Shown here: positions 12,035 to 22,887 of the stretch, piece by piece
Position numbering within the stretch: the first letter of the stretch is position 1
Layout: each line of letters begins with the position of its first letter
From: Echinometra lucunter
Lineage: Eukaryota > Echinodermata > Echinoidea > Camarodonta > Echinometridae
Assembly (NCBI GenBank): GCA_029962745.1
Contig: CM057154.1
Location: 1,330,459-1,394,458 of the forward strand
Direction: 5' to 3'
DNA: 64,000 nucleotides
Made by a program: the position numbers and the translations under genes
The notes under the pieces: generated by a model
The model's database searches: none
Seen by the model: only the letters and a program-made list of their open reading frames with translations
What the model was told of the DNA's origin: nothing

Positions 12035-12604
12035 TTGGGGGGGGGGTATACTAGTTATGTTTTTATTGTAAAAAAAAAATACACACCATAAAAAATAACA
12101 GCAAAACTTGAGATATATATACATGAATAGTAAAGAACAACTATTTAGACTACCTACACAACTGGTGACAAGACGACTCACACAAAACTGGAACTGGAAT
12201 GCTCTCATTAGCAAAAAACAAAAAACAAAAAAAAATGAAAATGAATTAGTAAAAAGCGAAATAAAATAAAGAAATTAAAGGCAACCAGAATAAGGGTAAT
12301 CTATAACCTTTTCATAAGGGATATAAGATTAATACCTATACCCTTCTTGTATCTTGCTCTCTGCATTTTATTGGATTAGTATGCAACTCTCTCTTTCCCA
12401 TTTATCCTTCATCATTTTGTCTTAATTTCACTCTTTCTTCTCTTTCGGTCTGTTTGCCTCAAACTTTTTCTTCCTACCCCCCCCCCCCCAATTTCCATTT
12501 TATGCATTAAACAAAAGCGCGCTTTGCTCGTATTATTTAATTTGCTGCGGCCTTTTTTCTTTTTTTCCTTTTTTTTTCCTTTTTCTTTTTTTTTTTTTTT
12601 TTTT

Positions 12605-12625
12605 GCGGTATACATGGTATACCGC
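12605..12625. repeat. Perfect 9-bp inverted repeat (GTATAC hairpin), right copy
   Basis: Same 9+3+9 structure as at 1295-1315, again right after a long T-rich run. The arms are preserved exactly in both copies of the block. Confidence 0.7.
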
Positions 12626-12974
12626 ATCACAGATGATACAAATGATCTGGGCTTCACTGTTTTAAGTGATCCAGGTTCAAGTCGTTAACTTAATTAGAAA
12701 ACGTAAATATTAGTCTGTTTGTCATTGACATTAGAGTATTATGTGGAGCATGAAGCTATAAAGTGCCTGACACCTAGTCTAAACAGGCTACTTATTTTAC
12801 GGGTCACCGCAACCCAACACCATTAACAAAAATGGGCGAGGGCAGGGATAGAAACGATCGCCTGACTCCAAATCGTTTAATTCTGGGATAATGCGCGCCA
12901 TTACGTCTTCATTCATAAACTCAGCCTCACGAATAGACTTTTATAAGTGAAGATGAATAAATAAATAAATGAAA

Positions 12975-13590
12975 TTTAAATTCAACTCCAAATGTACTTT
13001 ATTAACTACCCTAAACTGGCAATCCGTTGATAAAAGAATGAAGTACCATAAATGTCTTTTAGTATACAAGATTTGGAATGATTTTGCACCCAATTATTTG
13101 AAACCACTGTCTGTTATGCGATCTCTTGTTTATAATACACGCCATTCTACAATCAACCGGTTACAAATACTCCATCCCAAAACTGAATACAAGAAACGAT
13201 CCTTTTCATTCTCAGCAAATTCTCTTTTCAATAAACTCCCATTGTATGTTCAAAATTCTAAGACACTCTATAATTTCAAAAGACAATGTAAACATTTTTA
13301 CAATATGCTTTGACTCTCCTTATAGTTCAACTATCTGGCTATCTAAGATTCGTAATGTTTTTTTTAAATGTATACTATATTTGATATTCTGATTGTATTT
13401 TAATTGTATTGTATTTTTGTTACATATTTCGTTTGTACTATTCATGTGTTTTAATATACATTTGTGTGTGTGTGTGTGTGGAGGGCTCCGTTGTAAAGCT
13501 GTTGAAAAACTGGATCGGACTACCCTCCATTATTTTATGATGTATTAAATGAAACATGAATAAATAAATAAATAAATAAATATAAATTTA
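12975..13590 (+). mobile_element. LINE 3' end (CR1/L2-like), open-frame right copy
   Basis: Contains an open frame ending at the stop at 13311-13313. It reads like the extreme C-terminus of a CR1/L2/Jockey-type reverse transcriptase ORF: a LNWQSVDKRMKYHKCLLVYK block, then APNYLKPL, SFSFSANSLFNKLPLYVQNS and a final FKRQCKHFYNML. In this family that region follows the polymerase thumb and commonly reads RIKYK-LLVYK, AP-YL, F-V-AP-LWN-LP, F-K-LK-HLF. The 3' UTR has a (GT)n stretch, a GC-rich stem-like segment at 13480-13530 and an AATA-repeat tail at about 13557-13590. About 100 codons remain, so this is a dead 5'-truncated insertion. The family assignment rests on motif resemblance only. Confidence 0.75.
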
Positions 13591-13825
13591 AAAAGGTATA
13601 AAGGCCTATCGTCCACGGGTATCTATCCATGTGGTCTGTCTACATGATGACTTTATTATTATTTTTTTAATGATATTTTTTATTTTCTCTTAAATCAAAT
13701 ACATATTATACAAATCATAACAAACAAAATTACATATTCTTCATATAACAGGATTGTGCATTGATACATTGGTTTAACATAAATTACAATAATATAAACT
13801 TTATGTTTTCTCGTTTATCACTATC

Positions 13826-13890
13826 ACACACACACACGCGCGCGCGCGCGCGCACCCTCTCTCTCTCTCTCTCTCTCTTTCTCTCTATTT
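13826..13890. repeat. Compound microsatellite (CA)n-(CG)n-(CT)n, right copy
   Basis: Same three-part dinucleotide repeat as at 2514-2575. The CG part is slightly longer and the CT part shorter. Confidence 0.9.
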
Positions 13891-14459
13891 TTCCTTCTTT
13901 TTGTTCTACCACTTTCATTCTCCGATTCCCCCCTCCCTTAGATTTCACCCCTTTTCTCCCATCCCCCTGATTCTGTCTGTCTATTCTATTTCCTTATGCC
14001 TCTTTCTCCCACGTATTTAATTTGTCCTTCTCTTCACTTTTCCTTCTTCTTCTTTTTTTTTTTTGGCTCTGGTTTCTTTCATTGTTGAATAAAATGAGAG
14101 TTTAATCAACTCCCGTTGGGAAAGCATTTTTAACAGTTCACCGGAACCTATCGCTGCCTTGACAACGCTTTGTATCGCCTCTTCTCCAATATTACATGCC
14201 CCGCTAGATGCAGAGAGTTCATTCGCACTGCCCAAGTGTGGCGCTTTAAACGGTTCTGGCGCCAAGGAGCTGTGTGTTGTGTACACATAAATTTCAACGC
14301 GCACACATCCCCCAAATTGGAAGGTTTTTAATTCGTGTCAGTATATACGCGCCTTAGGTAAATACAACTTTCCACATTTGGCATTCATGCTGCAGGCTAT
14401 ACCGAAACATGCTATTCAATGACAACGTCGACTTTTCACTATCTGACTACGAAGTCCAT

Positions 14460-14461
<2 letters not shown>

Positions 14462-14510
<49 letters not shown>

Positions 14511-14535
14511 CCACTCTCTTTCTCACTCTCTCTTT
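14462..14535. repeat. (CT)n microsatellite, right copy
   Basis: CT dinucleotide run homologous to 3155-3240. Confidence 0.9.
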
Positions 14536-14642
14536 ACAGTTATAAATTTCCTACTTCGCTTTAAAGTCCTAAGTTATATCCCTTCTTTCAATGTTCATAC
14601 ATTATTTTGAAGTATGTGTAACCTCTCGTGAAGAATTATTCT

Positions 14643-14972
14643 ACACATTAAGAAAAAAAGGTTCAATTTTGCACCCTTCAAATGCAACGCCAGGGGCTCC
14701 TTTATGGGTGCAACTTTGCACCCAAAGAAGCATTATGCACCATTAAGTGTGCAGTGAGCTAAGGGTGCAGAGTTATGGGAAGATGCAAATTTGTACCATT
14801 TTGGATGAAACCCTTTAAGGGTGCAGATGGACATTATCCGGTTGTAAACAAGTACAAAATGGTGCATCTTTGCACCTTTATCAAAATCATGTAGGTTGCA
14901 AGATCGCACTCTAAAAAGGTGCTGCCACTGTTGCATTTGGGGTGCAAAATTGCACCTTTTCTCTTGGAGTGT
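14643..14972. mobile_element. GTGCAA-palindrome MITE, subtype 1, right copy
   Basis: Same element as 3345-3672 within the duplicated block, with a few single-base differences. Ends are ACACATTAAG and CTTGGAGTGT. Confidence 0.65.
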
Positions 14973-15132
14973 ATCATCATAATGCATTTTACCAACTTTT
15001 AAAAATACCATCGATTCGCCATTCATGGGATTCACTTCACCATACAGTATACGTAATGAAAATGCGTTTTAAAAACATAATGACATTAGTAATGGAGTGA
15101 AGAACCTGATGACAATTGTTAATTTGAGAATG

Positions 15133-15508
15133 CACACTAAGAAAAAAGATGCAATTTTGCACCCTTCAAATGCAACACTGGGAGCTCCTTTTTGGGTGCA
15201 ACTTTGCACCCTAAGACGCTTTTTGCACCTTTAAGGGTGCAGTTAGCTACAATTTGCACCCTAAAGGGTGCAGAGTTGTACCCTTTAGGGAAAGGTGCAA
15301 ATTTACACCCTTTTGAATGCAAAAATTATGCACCTTTAAAGGTGCAAAGTTGCTCCTTTTAGGGTGCAAACAGGCATGTCAGGGTGCAAACAAGAACAAA
15401 AAAGGTACATATTTGCACCTTTTTTCATGTAGGGTGCAAGATTGCACCCAAAAAGATGCTGCCAGTGTTGCATTTAGGGTGCAAACTTGAACCCTTTTCC
15501 TTGGTGTG
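15133..15508. mobile_element. GTGCAA-palindrome MITE, subtype 2, right copy
   Basis: Same element as 3835-4214. Ends CACACTAAG and CTTGGTGTG form a near-perfect inverted repeat. The internal GGTGCA/TGCACC palindromes occur roughly every 20-40 bases. Confidence 0.7.
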
Positions 15509-16139
15509 TGACATCTTGCACCTTTCAGTCGTTCCGTGCTCTATAACTGTATGATATGTTTGGTGAATAGACTTATATAATTTTACATTTAACTTACATA
15601 TCGGATAAACATGATAAAGTTATATAGTACAAAATATATCGGCTGCACGGAATGACATTTCTATCTCTTTTTTTTTTTCTTATCGTGGGGATCTCTCCAA
15701 CAGAACATCACCTTTGCAATGCTGCATCTTGAAAAGGTCGGTGACTGACATTTAAAGAATAAAATCTTATGATATCCGACGGTGATAGTCTGAAATGCAC
15801 AATGGTTCCTTTTCATGTCAACAATTAGTGGGATAAAATATCGTTTTTACTTTCATGCAGGATGAGGGCCTTCAGCATGTTTTAGTGTGAGGAAAGAAAA
15901 CACCGGTTGGCTTTCGAAAAGGGGGTATTCGAGCGTACAGAGGACTGAGGGCAAAGGGGGCTGGGGTATGGAATAGGGACGTTGTGAGGGGTTGAGGAAT
16001 CACTGATGAACCGTCTCTTGTGAACCAGAAAGGGCGAAACTTATCCAAAAGTATGGATTTACGCCCTTCTGTCTGTGAGGAAGCCGAATATGAAGAAGGG
16101 ACCACGAACGTTGTCGTTGGTGAGTGAAAGGTGATGGAA

Positions 16140-16680
16140 ATACGCATAATCATAATTAGGAAAGAGTCAAAGAAACGTATAGGACAACGATAAAAAGTAG
16201 AGGGATGGTGAGATAGAGAAAGAGAGAGAGAGAAGAGAGAGAGAGAGAGAAAGGGAGAGAGATGAAGAGGAGAGAAAGGGAGGGGTAGGCACTTTCATAA
16301 CTTAGAAGAGAGCGATCAAGAAATAAAGGGAAGCGGTGAGAGAGTTAGAGGGAGAGAGAGAGAGAAAGAGAGAGAGACATCAAGAAAGTGCAAGGCTTAG
16401 AACATGTAGAAAGTGAAAAAAGAAAGATAAGGGTGACGATTTAGAACGGCAAGAGTGGTAATTATAGAAATGACTTAGAAGTAGAGAAAAAGAAGGACTT
16501 CAAATGAGATAATGAGATAATGAGAGGATGAGAGACAAAGAAACATATACAAATGGGAAAGAGAGAGAGAGGGGGGAAGAACATTAAAGAAAGAAATAAA
16601 TTAAATGAAGAGGAAATGGGAGAGGGGAAAGAGAAAAAGAAGAGGGGACGAGAGAAAGAGAGGGAGAGAAAGATGTAATG
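16140..16680 (+). repeat. Polypurine (GA-rich) tract, right copy
   Basis: Homologue of 4862-5395, with slightly different (AG)n lengths. Confidence 0.85.
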
Positions 16681-17344
16681 TGATCAACGGCTATTTAGAT
16701 TACTGCATCTTGACATGGGAATGACCGGTGCCTTCGGGGGATTAAAATCTCTTCTATCTCCGATCAAAAAAATGGGAACGTCGGGAGTATAAAGTAGGCC
16801 AGTGCAAGAAATCAAAACCTATCTTACATGGGCAGTAGAACACCATTCCTGTTAATGTAATGATGATGGAATGACTTGCAATTATAGCCTGACAGAAATG
16901 CAGTATTTTTTTCCGACCCTCCGCGACCGCTCGATGAATCAAAGTCTAGCATTACCTCAAGAAAACTAAACATTGAGTTTCACTCTTTGGTTTGGCTCGC
17001 TCATTGTGGAACTTAATGCGTGGCGTCATCACTGATTAATTCGGGAAGATAAATGCATGAATCCTGACTACAGATTTGGGGCATTTTTGTTTAAGCCGTG
17101 ATTGTCCGGTTTAAATGATATTCATTTGACAACATTGAAAGAGACTAGCTATTACAGAAATAATCTTTCGCTAAACCGTGATTGTCCGGTTTAAATGGTA
17201 TTCATTTGAGAAAACTGAAAGAGACTATAGCAGAAATCTTTCTCTAAATCGTAACGATGCTATAATGATATACAATTAGGTGGAACAAACTTATGAAACG
17301 TAGCCTGACTTAATACTGACACGATGCCATTAACAGCTGGATCC

Positions 17345-17430
17345 TTGGCACGAAACGACACCAAGGAATTTTATCGACATTGCCGCTCTCCACCCAGGTC
17401 TTAAATGGGTACCCAGTATTAAGAGCCGAA
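17345..17430 (+). mobile_element. SINE body fragment (family 1)
   Basis: Matches the body of the SINE at 26765-27124 read on its own strand: GGCAC, then CAAGG, then CGCTCTCCACCCAGGT and TTAAATGGGTACC. Head and tail are not recognisable. It begins about 60 bp after the duplicated block ends. Confidence 0.6.
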
Positions 17431-17630
17431 AATCATCACAATTTGATCAGCATGATTTGATCATAGCCTGACTTCCTTATCGGCCTCTGCATTTTCAAAC
17501 AATTTTTTGTTTGTTCTAAATTGTTAATGTGTTAGCAGTTTTGAAAAAAAAAGATGATTTAATCTATATTGTTTGAAAGTTTATTTATCAAAATTGCAAA
17601 AGTCTATATTCCATTTATCTTATTATGTTG

Positions 17631-17901
17631 CACTCTTAGAAAAAATTGTGCTGATTAGAAAACTTTTCTTGCCCTACATTTGGAACCTTTTAAGATTCTT
17701 CAAAGCACCATTACTTAGCCTATAAACGTGATAAAGGTTCTCAAAATGGTTCTAAATGGGTCTTTAGAACCAATATTGGTTGTACAAGGAAACTTTTGGG
17801 GTTCTTGAAAGTATAAAGAATCCCTTTTAGAATCTCCTTTTTCTGTTGTGTTCTAATATCGGGACAAAAGGGGTTCTAACTGACACATTATTCTACGAGT
17901 G
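17631..17901. mobile_element. AGAACC/GGTTCT MITE, copy 1
   Basis: An element of about 270 bp running from CACTCTTAGAAAAAATTGTG to TTCTACGAGTG, with imperfect terminal inverted repeats. The interior is built from GGTTCT and AGAACC motifs in both orientations (GGTTCTAAATGGGTC, TTTAGAACCAATATTGGTTG). No coding frame and no clear target duplication. The copy at 20076-20342 shares the order of motifs throughout. Confidence 0.65.
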
Positions 17902-18158
17902 TACATTGCCTGCTTTGTTTTGTTTGGAAATGAAAATAAATAAATGAAATAAAATGAAGTGGTGAACGTCTGTAAAATGGCGTCTGTCTGACTGAAATGC
18001 TCCCCGGAAAAGTAGAGAATGTGCATACATGACAAGCATGAATCTGATGACCGTCATGGTAATACGCTCAGGGCTATGTCATGTATTTGCGTTGCAAGGA
18101 ATATATCCCGAATATCAACGATCATCATTTAAAGAAACTTTGAAACTATTATGTTAAA

Positions 18159-18552
18159 CACCGGCGTAAATCCACTTTGAGGAGTGGATAGGGGGGGGGG
18201 GGGGGGGATGATCGACCTTTTTGCCGATTTTTTTTTCTGTTGAAGTCACACTTAAGTATAAACACACCCTCATCCACCCACACAGACCCCCTTACACACA
18301 CATTTTGCGAGCGAGCGAAGCGAGCGAGCCAAAAATAACCACTTTTCTGGTTTTTAATCGCATTTCCAAATAGAAATTCTAAAATATGATGGTCATTTAT
18401 AACAAATTATCAAGAACTTCACTAACTGATTAATCAATATATCATTTCTTCCTTCAAAAGTGTGTGTGGGGGATATTTGTACACGCCATCCCCCCCTCTC
18501 GAAAAAGTGGGAGGGGGGATATATCCCCCATCCCCCGGGATTTATGCCAATG
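18159..18552. mobile_element. hAT-like MITE with 8-bp target duplication
   Basis: ATGTTAAA occurs immediately before (18151-18158) and after (18553-18560) the element. The ends are CACCGGCGTAAATCC and, as reverse complement of the right end, CATTGGCATAAATCC. These match at 12 of 15 bases, and all three differences are C/T or G/A transitions. An 8-bp target duplication with CA-starting inverted repeats is the hAT pattern. The interior has a 17-base G run (18191-18207), mirrored by C-rich sequence near the right end, and a short GCGAGC-rich stretch near 18308. There is no transposase. Confidence 0.8.
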
Positions 18553-18560
18553 ATGTTAAA

Positions 18561-18932
18561 GATTAACTGGAGTTCTTGTCACGAAATTACAGTGTGAAAT
18601 AATTCTAATGCAACTTGGCAAGTGAGATTAGTTATACATAAAATCAGGTGTAGAGTGTAAGATTAGGGGATTATCGAAATGATGAAACTTTACTCACTTT
18701 CCCCCCAAGGCACTTCTACTGCACACGAAAATGAACATCTGGGACCACACTCAAATCTGGGAAGAGTGTTCGGCCCGAATACTTCGGCTCTTTAAGTCAT
18801 ATTTCGAATATGGGGGTATTAGAAAAGGAATCATTTCGTAGACTAGTGAGCTTTACCTTTTACCGTGATATTCTTCCTAACTGAAATGAAAAGAAGGAGA
18901 AAGCTCACAAATTATTTTTCCCCCTAAAGCAG
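18561..18932. repeat. Dispersed repeat X, copy 1 (interrupted)
   Basis: Aligns by eye with 43645-44025. Shared blocks, in the same order, include AACTGGAGTTCT, CACTTTCCCCC, a GGGACCA-CAAATCTGG block, GATATTCTTCCTAACT and AAAGCTCACAAATTAT. The repeat resumes after the MITE at 18933-19226 (AGACCTTAAGTTTCTCTG matches AGAACTCAAGTTTTTCT at 44005). The hAT-like MITE sits at its left edge. No protein is recognised in either copy. Confidence 0.7.
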
Positions 18933-19226
18933 CCCTGCTGGAAAGATCACAGTGTCACACAGTGTGTTCACATAGTGGACTATGTGAAGATATGATTCAC
19001 AATGTTAACACGCTCAAATTTAACAGTGTGAAGATAATTTCACACTATGGAAACCTCCACAATGTGAGTGTCCACAGTGTGTTCACATAGTGGACTCTGT
19101 GAATATGAGATTCAGAGATTCACAATATTAAAACGCTCAAATTTAACAGTGTGAAGATGATTTCACATTGTGTTCACATTACACACTGTGAACGCAATGT
19201 GGGACACTGCGTTCTTTCCAGCAGGG
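18933..19226. mobile_element. CACA/TGTG-palindrome MITE inserted in repeat X
   Basis: Perfect 14-bp terminal inverted repeats, CCCTGCTGGAAAGA and TCTTTCCAGCAGGG. The interior is a ~115-bp unit present twice (GTTCACATAGTGGAC at 18966 and 19081; AACAGTGTGAAGAT in both), made of TTCACA and TGTGAA motifs that pair with each other. AG flanks both ends and occurs once in the uninterrupted repeat at 44005, so the target duplication may be only 2 bp. Confidence 0.75.
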
Positions 19227-19244
19227 AGACCTTAAGTTTCTCTG

Positions 19245-20075
19245 TAACGGAAACCTCTCTGGCTGTCTACAGTAGATGTGGATGTAGTCATTTCAAGAAA
19301 ATACCGATTTCCGTCTCAAAATAAACGTGTAGTTTACTTCCAAATCGTATCTGAGCTTTAAAAATATGTAGCTATCTCAATCAACATCTGAGAAAATGTA
19401 ATGGTGCCCGGGTTGGGCCTGATATGGTATACGACATGGTATACATAATATGGTATACGATATCGTATACGGGAATGTGCTGCTCTATTAATGGGTTGCT
19501 TTTTTTACAAGAAATCCCTAATATATGGTCTTGAATAGGAAAATCCCTAATCATGCCCCTCACTTTTTTGAATATCGGTAACTTTATTATTTAGAATGAT
19601 ATTCTCTCCCATAATGAGGCTTAAGTACACACCCGAGATTCAAATTCCCTAATGATGGGTACCCTTTTCTACCAATATGACCCTTTAAAGTGGATGCGGG
19701 TATGGAGGATTCAGCGGCACACCCACGTCGGAACCAAACTTGAGTACCCCCCCCCCCCCGGAATGGTGTCGGAAGAGGCATAAATCTATGGGAGGTTGAG
19801 GGGCACATGTCCCTCGTCCTCGCCCCTCGTCTTGGAAGTAGAACAAGACGAATACAAAAGAGAAAGGGGGAGAGAGAAAAGGAAAGGGGACGAAAGATGA
19901 AAGGAAGATGGAAGTGCCCTTACCACCACCCCCAAATCGTTGGCCCTATTCTTTTGCATTTCATTCACCTATAGGAAAACCTTTCCCTAGCCACCCCCTC
20001 CCCGGTGATGCCAGTTCCCCTTCAATGTATAGCACCCCGTAAATGACTTTGTAGTCGTTTTAGGCAGTTTAGTGA
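19245..20075. other. Unique stretch with a GTATAC cluster
   Basis: GTATAC occurs at 19427, 19439, 19453 and 19465, spaced 12-14 bases. A 12-13 base C run lies at 19747 and a purine-rich patch at 19850-19905. No gene recognised. Confidence 0.55.
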
Positions 20076-20342
20076 TACTCTCTTAGAAAAAAATAGTGTT
20101 GATTAGAACCTTTTCTTGTCCTACAATTTGGAACCTTTAAAGGTTCTTCAAAGAACCAATAATAGCCTATAAAGGTTCTCTAAAGGGTTCTAACAGGGGT
20201 CTTTAGAACCAGTATTGGTTGTACAAGGACCCTTTTGGGGTTCCTAAAAATATAAAGAACCCTTCATAGAACCCCTTTTCTGGAGGTTTTAAATCTGGGA
20301 GAAAATGAAAAAGGTTCTAACTTGTACATTTTTCCAAGAGTG
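20076..20342. mobile_element. AGAACC/GGTTCT MITE, copy 2
   Basis: Second member of the family at 17631-17901. It starts TACTCTCTTAGAAAA and ends CCAAGAGTG. It keeps GGAACCTTTAAAGGTTC and AGAACCAGTATTGGTTGTAC, which are palindromic or nearly so. Confidence 0.65.
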
Positions 20343-22494
20343 CCTAAAGGCTGGGTAGAAAGTTTATCATGTATTACATGCCCTTTTTCCATGAACAAGT
20401 CTTGCTATTGATTAAGCTATGTTTTGAATGTGTCTCCCCTGTATATTTTCATTAAAAAAAAGAATGAGCGATTCTTGAAAAAAAAAAGTATGATGATAAT
20501 TTAAAACTTTGCTTTAAAAAAAGAAGAGCCTTTAACTTGAAAAAAATCCTACACAGGAAGAACCACAATGTATCGGTGTCCCTTTTTCAACGCTTGCATG
20601 AGTATTCAGCGTTGCCATGGCAACACAAGGTCACGTGGCTTGGGAGAGCGAACCTTGGCATTTGTTTATGAGTGTAAGTGGTCAATTTGTTTAAGGCAAG
20701 AGGGGGATGGCAAACACACCAAGCAAATGGAATTTGACCACCCTTCGATGGAAACATGCTCCATACAGGCAAACGACACGCCAGAGAGATTTGGCGGTAT
20801 TGTATTAGGTAACGAAAACCGCTATGGCTTTTGATTACGATCAAAATGAGATTAAAATTGTGAATTACTTAAAGGGGAAGATTACTTAGGCGAGCAGGGG
20901 ACTGGATTGCGAGTAAGATAACAATTGTAGAGTAGACAGCCACCTTTTTTCATATCATTACATTTCGAAATGCTATGAAAAAAAACGAAAATTCTTTTAA
21001 AGCAGGATATGTTAGATTAAATTCTTTAAAATGCTTTAAAAGCAAGATACATTATAGATTTAATTATTTAATGAACAGGATCGTTAAAAATAACATGCAA
21101 ACTTTCATGCATATTTTTGCCGAATGGGCACTGAAAATTCCCCTTTACTGGATAGAAATAACTTCTACTTTTAACAAAAATGTTTCATCTCTTTTTCTTT
21201 GCACGGCTATTCTATGTCAGATGACAGTACTTCAGACATTTATTATTTTTTCTTATTATTTTCAATGTTATATGTTGCCTTTTAGTTATATAAAGCAGTC
21301 TTTTCAAACGAGAACTGAAGAATTATTTCGAAGTCAAATAGAACTCAGAAGGTACTCGACCCGATTTCGCAACAAATCGCCAAAGGGCTCGCTTATTAAG
21401 TTATATGTTGGACAAAGATTGTAATGGTCGTTGGAAGCATGCAATCACAACCGCGGTCGAACAGTTTCTCTCTTTTTCCCCCTGTGAAAATTTTATGTAA
21501 CATTGTTTACCAGGGATAATTATAACACTCGAGTTAGATAAACAGGATTACGCAAAATAATAAGGGCAATTATAAAGAAAAAGTGGGTTTATATGTATAT
21601 ATATATACACAAACTATATTTGAAAAAAAAGAGTATACGGTTTTTATGGTTTGTGTTTTGGTTTTGTTGCATGAAGCAAATTTTGTTCCCATAAATCCTA
21701 CAAGGTTCATGCATAACCGTGCTACTTTGTTAGCACACACTGACGGCATCGTGTCGCCAAAATGACAGATAGCGCTCTTTCAACATTAGCAGAATTGAAC
21801 AGATTGTATACCCAGATATATATAGACAAGTTTTTCTTTGTATACGGATCGGGAAGTTGGAATCTCCTAGGTATGGATCAACAAAAAGTTTTAACAGATT
21901 TATACGCCTGGGTATTGACCAGTGGTTGTTGATTGTCGTTAAATTCACATTTGAATGTTATGACCAATGGTGTACGAGGTGGGGAGATACGATTTATTCA
22001 TAAATGTATTCACTTATTCATTTATTTGTTTATTTGTATTACATTGCATTAACAGTAAATGTTACCACCATAGAGTGTCCTGTTTTTTATGCCCATTAAA
22101 CACGGGTTGCCATTCGTAGACGTAGGAAGACTTTGCACCCGACCGAGGCGTTACTTGGTGAAACAGGAACTTTCACACTTGCGACAGTTTAAGATAATTC
22201 TTGTTTTACTGCTGCATTCCATCCGATAACGACATTACGCAAAGAGTGTTTGCAAATTAAGCTGTGCAAATGAAGGTCTTTTCAGGCTAATTACCTTCAT
22301 TATCATGATTACCACAGTTATAGTTAAATCACGCATTTTTGACATGACGATTTTTGTTCAACATTGACCAGAATGATAGAATTTACAAAAATAAGAAAGG
22401 CCATCTACAATTTCGTTTGGCATCTGTTTTCCCTCAGCTTTGTCTTCTTCATGCAGATTTGATATTTAAGATGTACTTTTTCGGATGCAATGGT
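20343..22494. other. Unique AT-rich stretch without a recognised gene
   Basis: Contains the longest non-repetitive open frame upstream of the Musashi gene (149 codons, 20975-21424, plus). It has no motif I recognise, lies in AT-rich sequence and shows no exon signals. Near 21995-22050 there is a TTTATTCA-rich patch that could be a minus-strand LINE tail. Confidence 0.45.
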
Positions 22495-22550
22495 AGGCGT
22501 TGTTGAAGAGAGAGGGAAGGAGAGGGAGAGAGAGAGAGAGAGAGAGAGAG
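22495..22550 (+). repeat. (GA)n microsatellite
   Basis: GA dinucleotide run on the plus strand. Confidence 0.9.
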
Positions 22551-22830
22551 CACGGACCGACTGTCCTGTGATTTGGAAAGATGATCGTCTTAAGATGGAG
22601 GACAGAAGTCAGACAGATTTGTCTCCAGTCTTCATCGGTCTGCATTCGGTGACACGCACCGTAAGACAATACCGCTGATACAAAGGCGAGAGTGAGCGAT
22701 TCTTAACACATCAACTTTTTTTCTTGGCCTGCTGGCCAGAATGTTGGGGGAGGTTAGGAGCACGGCAACGTTGTTCTTCAAAGGGGGTGCTTATCCCCGT
22801 TCCGCAACAGGCGCCATTGGCCTGACGTGG

Positions 22831-22887
22831 GAGTGCTTCAGTGACGGGCGAGTGCGTCAGTGACAGGCGAGTGCGTCAGTGATAGGC
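22831..22887. repeat. Three 19-bp tandem repeats
   Basis: Units GAGTGCTTCAGTGACGGGC, GAGTGCGTCAGTGACAGGC and GAGTGCGTCAGTGATAGGC sit head to tail without spacers and differ by one or two bases each. The surroundings are CpG-rich. Confidence 0.9.

Larger units (their letters stand above)
11300..17285. repeat. Right copy of the ~6 kb duplicated block
   Basis: This is the second copy of the sequence at 1-6000. It continues without a break into unique sequence on both sides: to the left at about 11299 and to the right after 17285, where the first copy meets the N run. The LINE-derived reading frame is intact here and broken in the left copy, so this copy looks like the more accurate version. Confidence 0.93.

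Noticed and set aside
20975..21424. 149-codon plus-strand frame
   Set aside because: It starts in AT-rich sequence, has no recognisable domain, signal or repeat pattern, and no supporting exon or promoter signals. A chance frame is plausible at this base composition.
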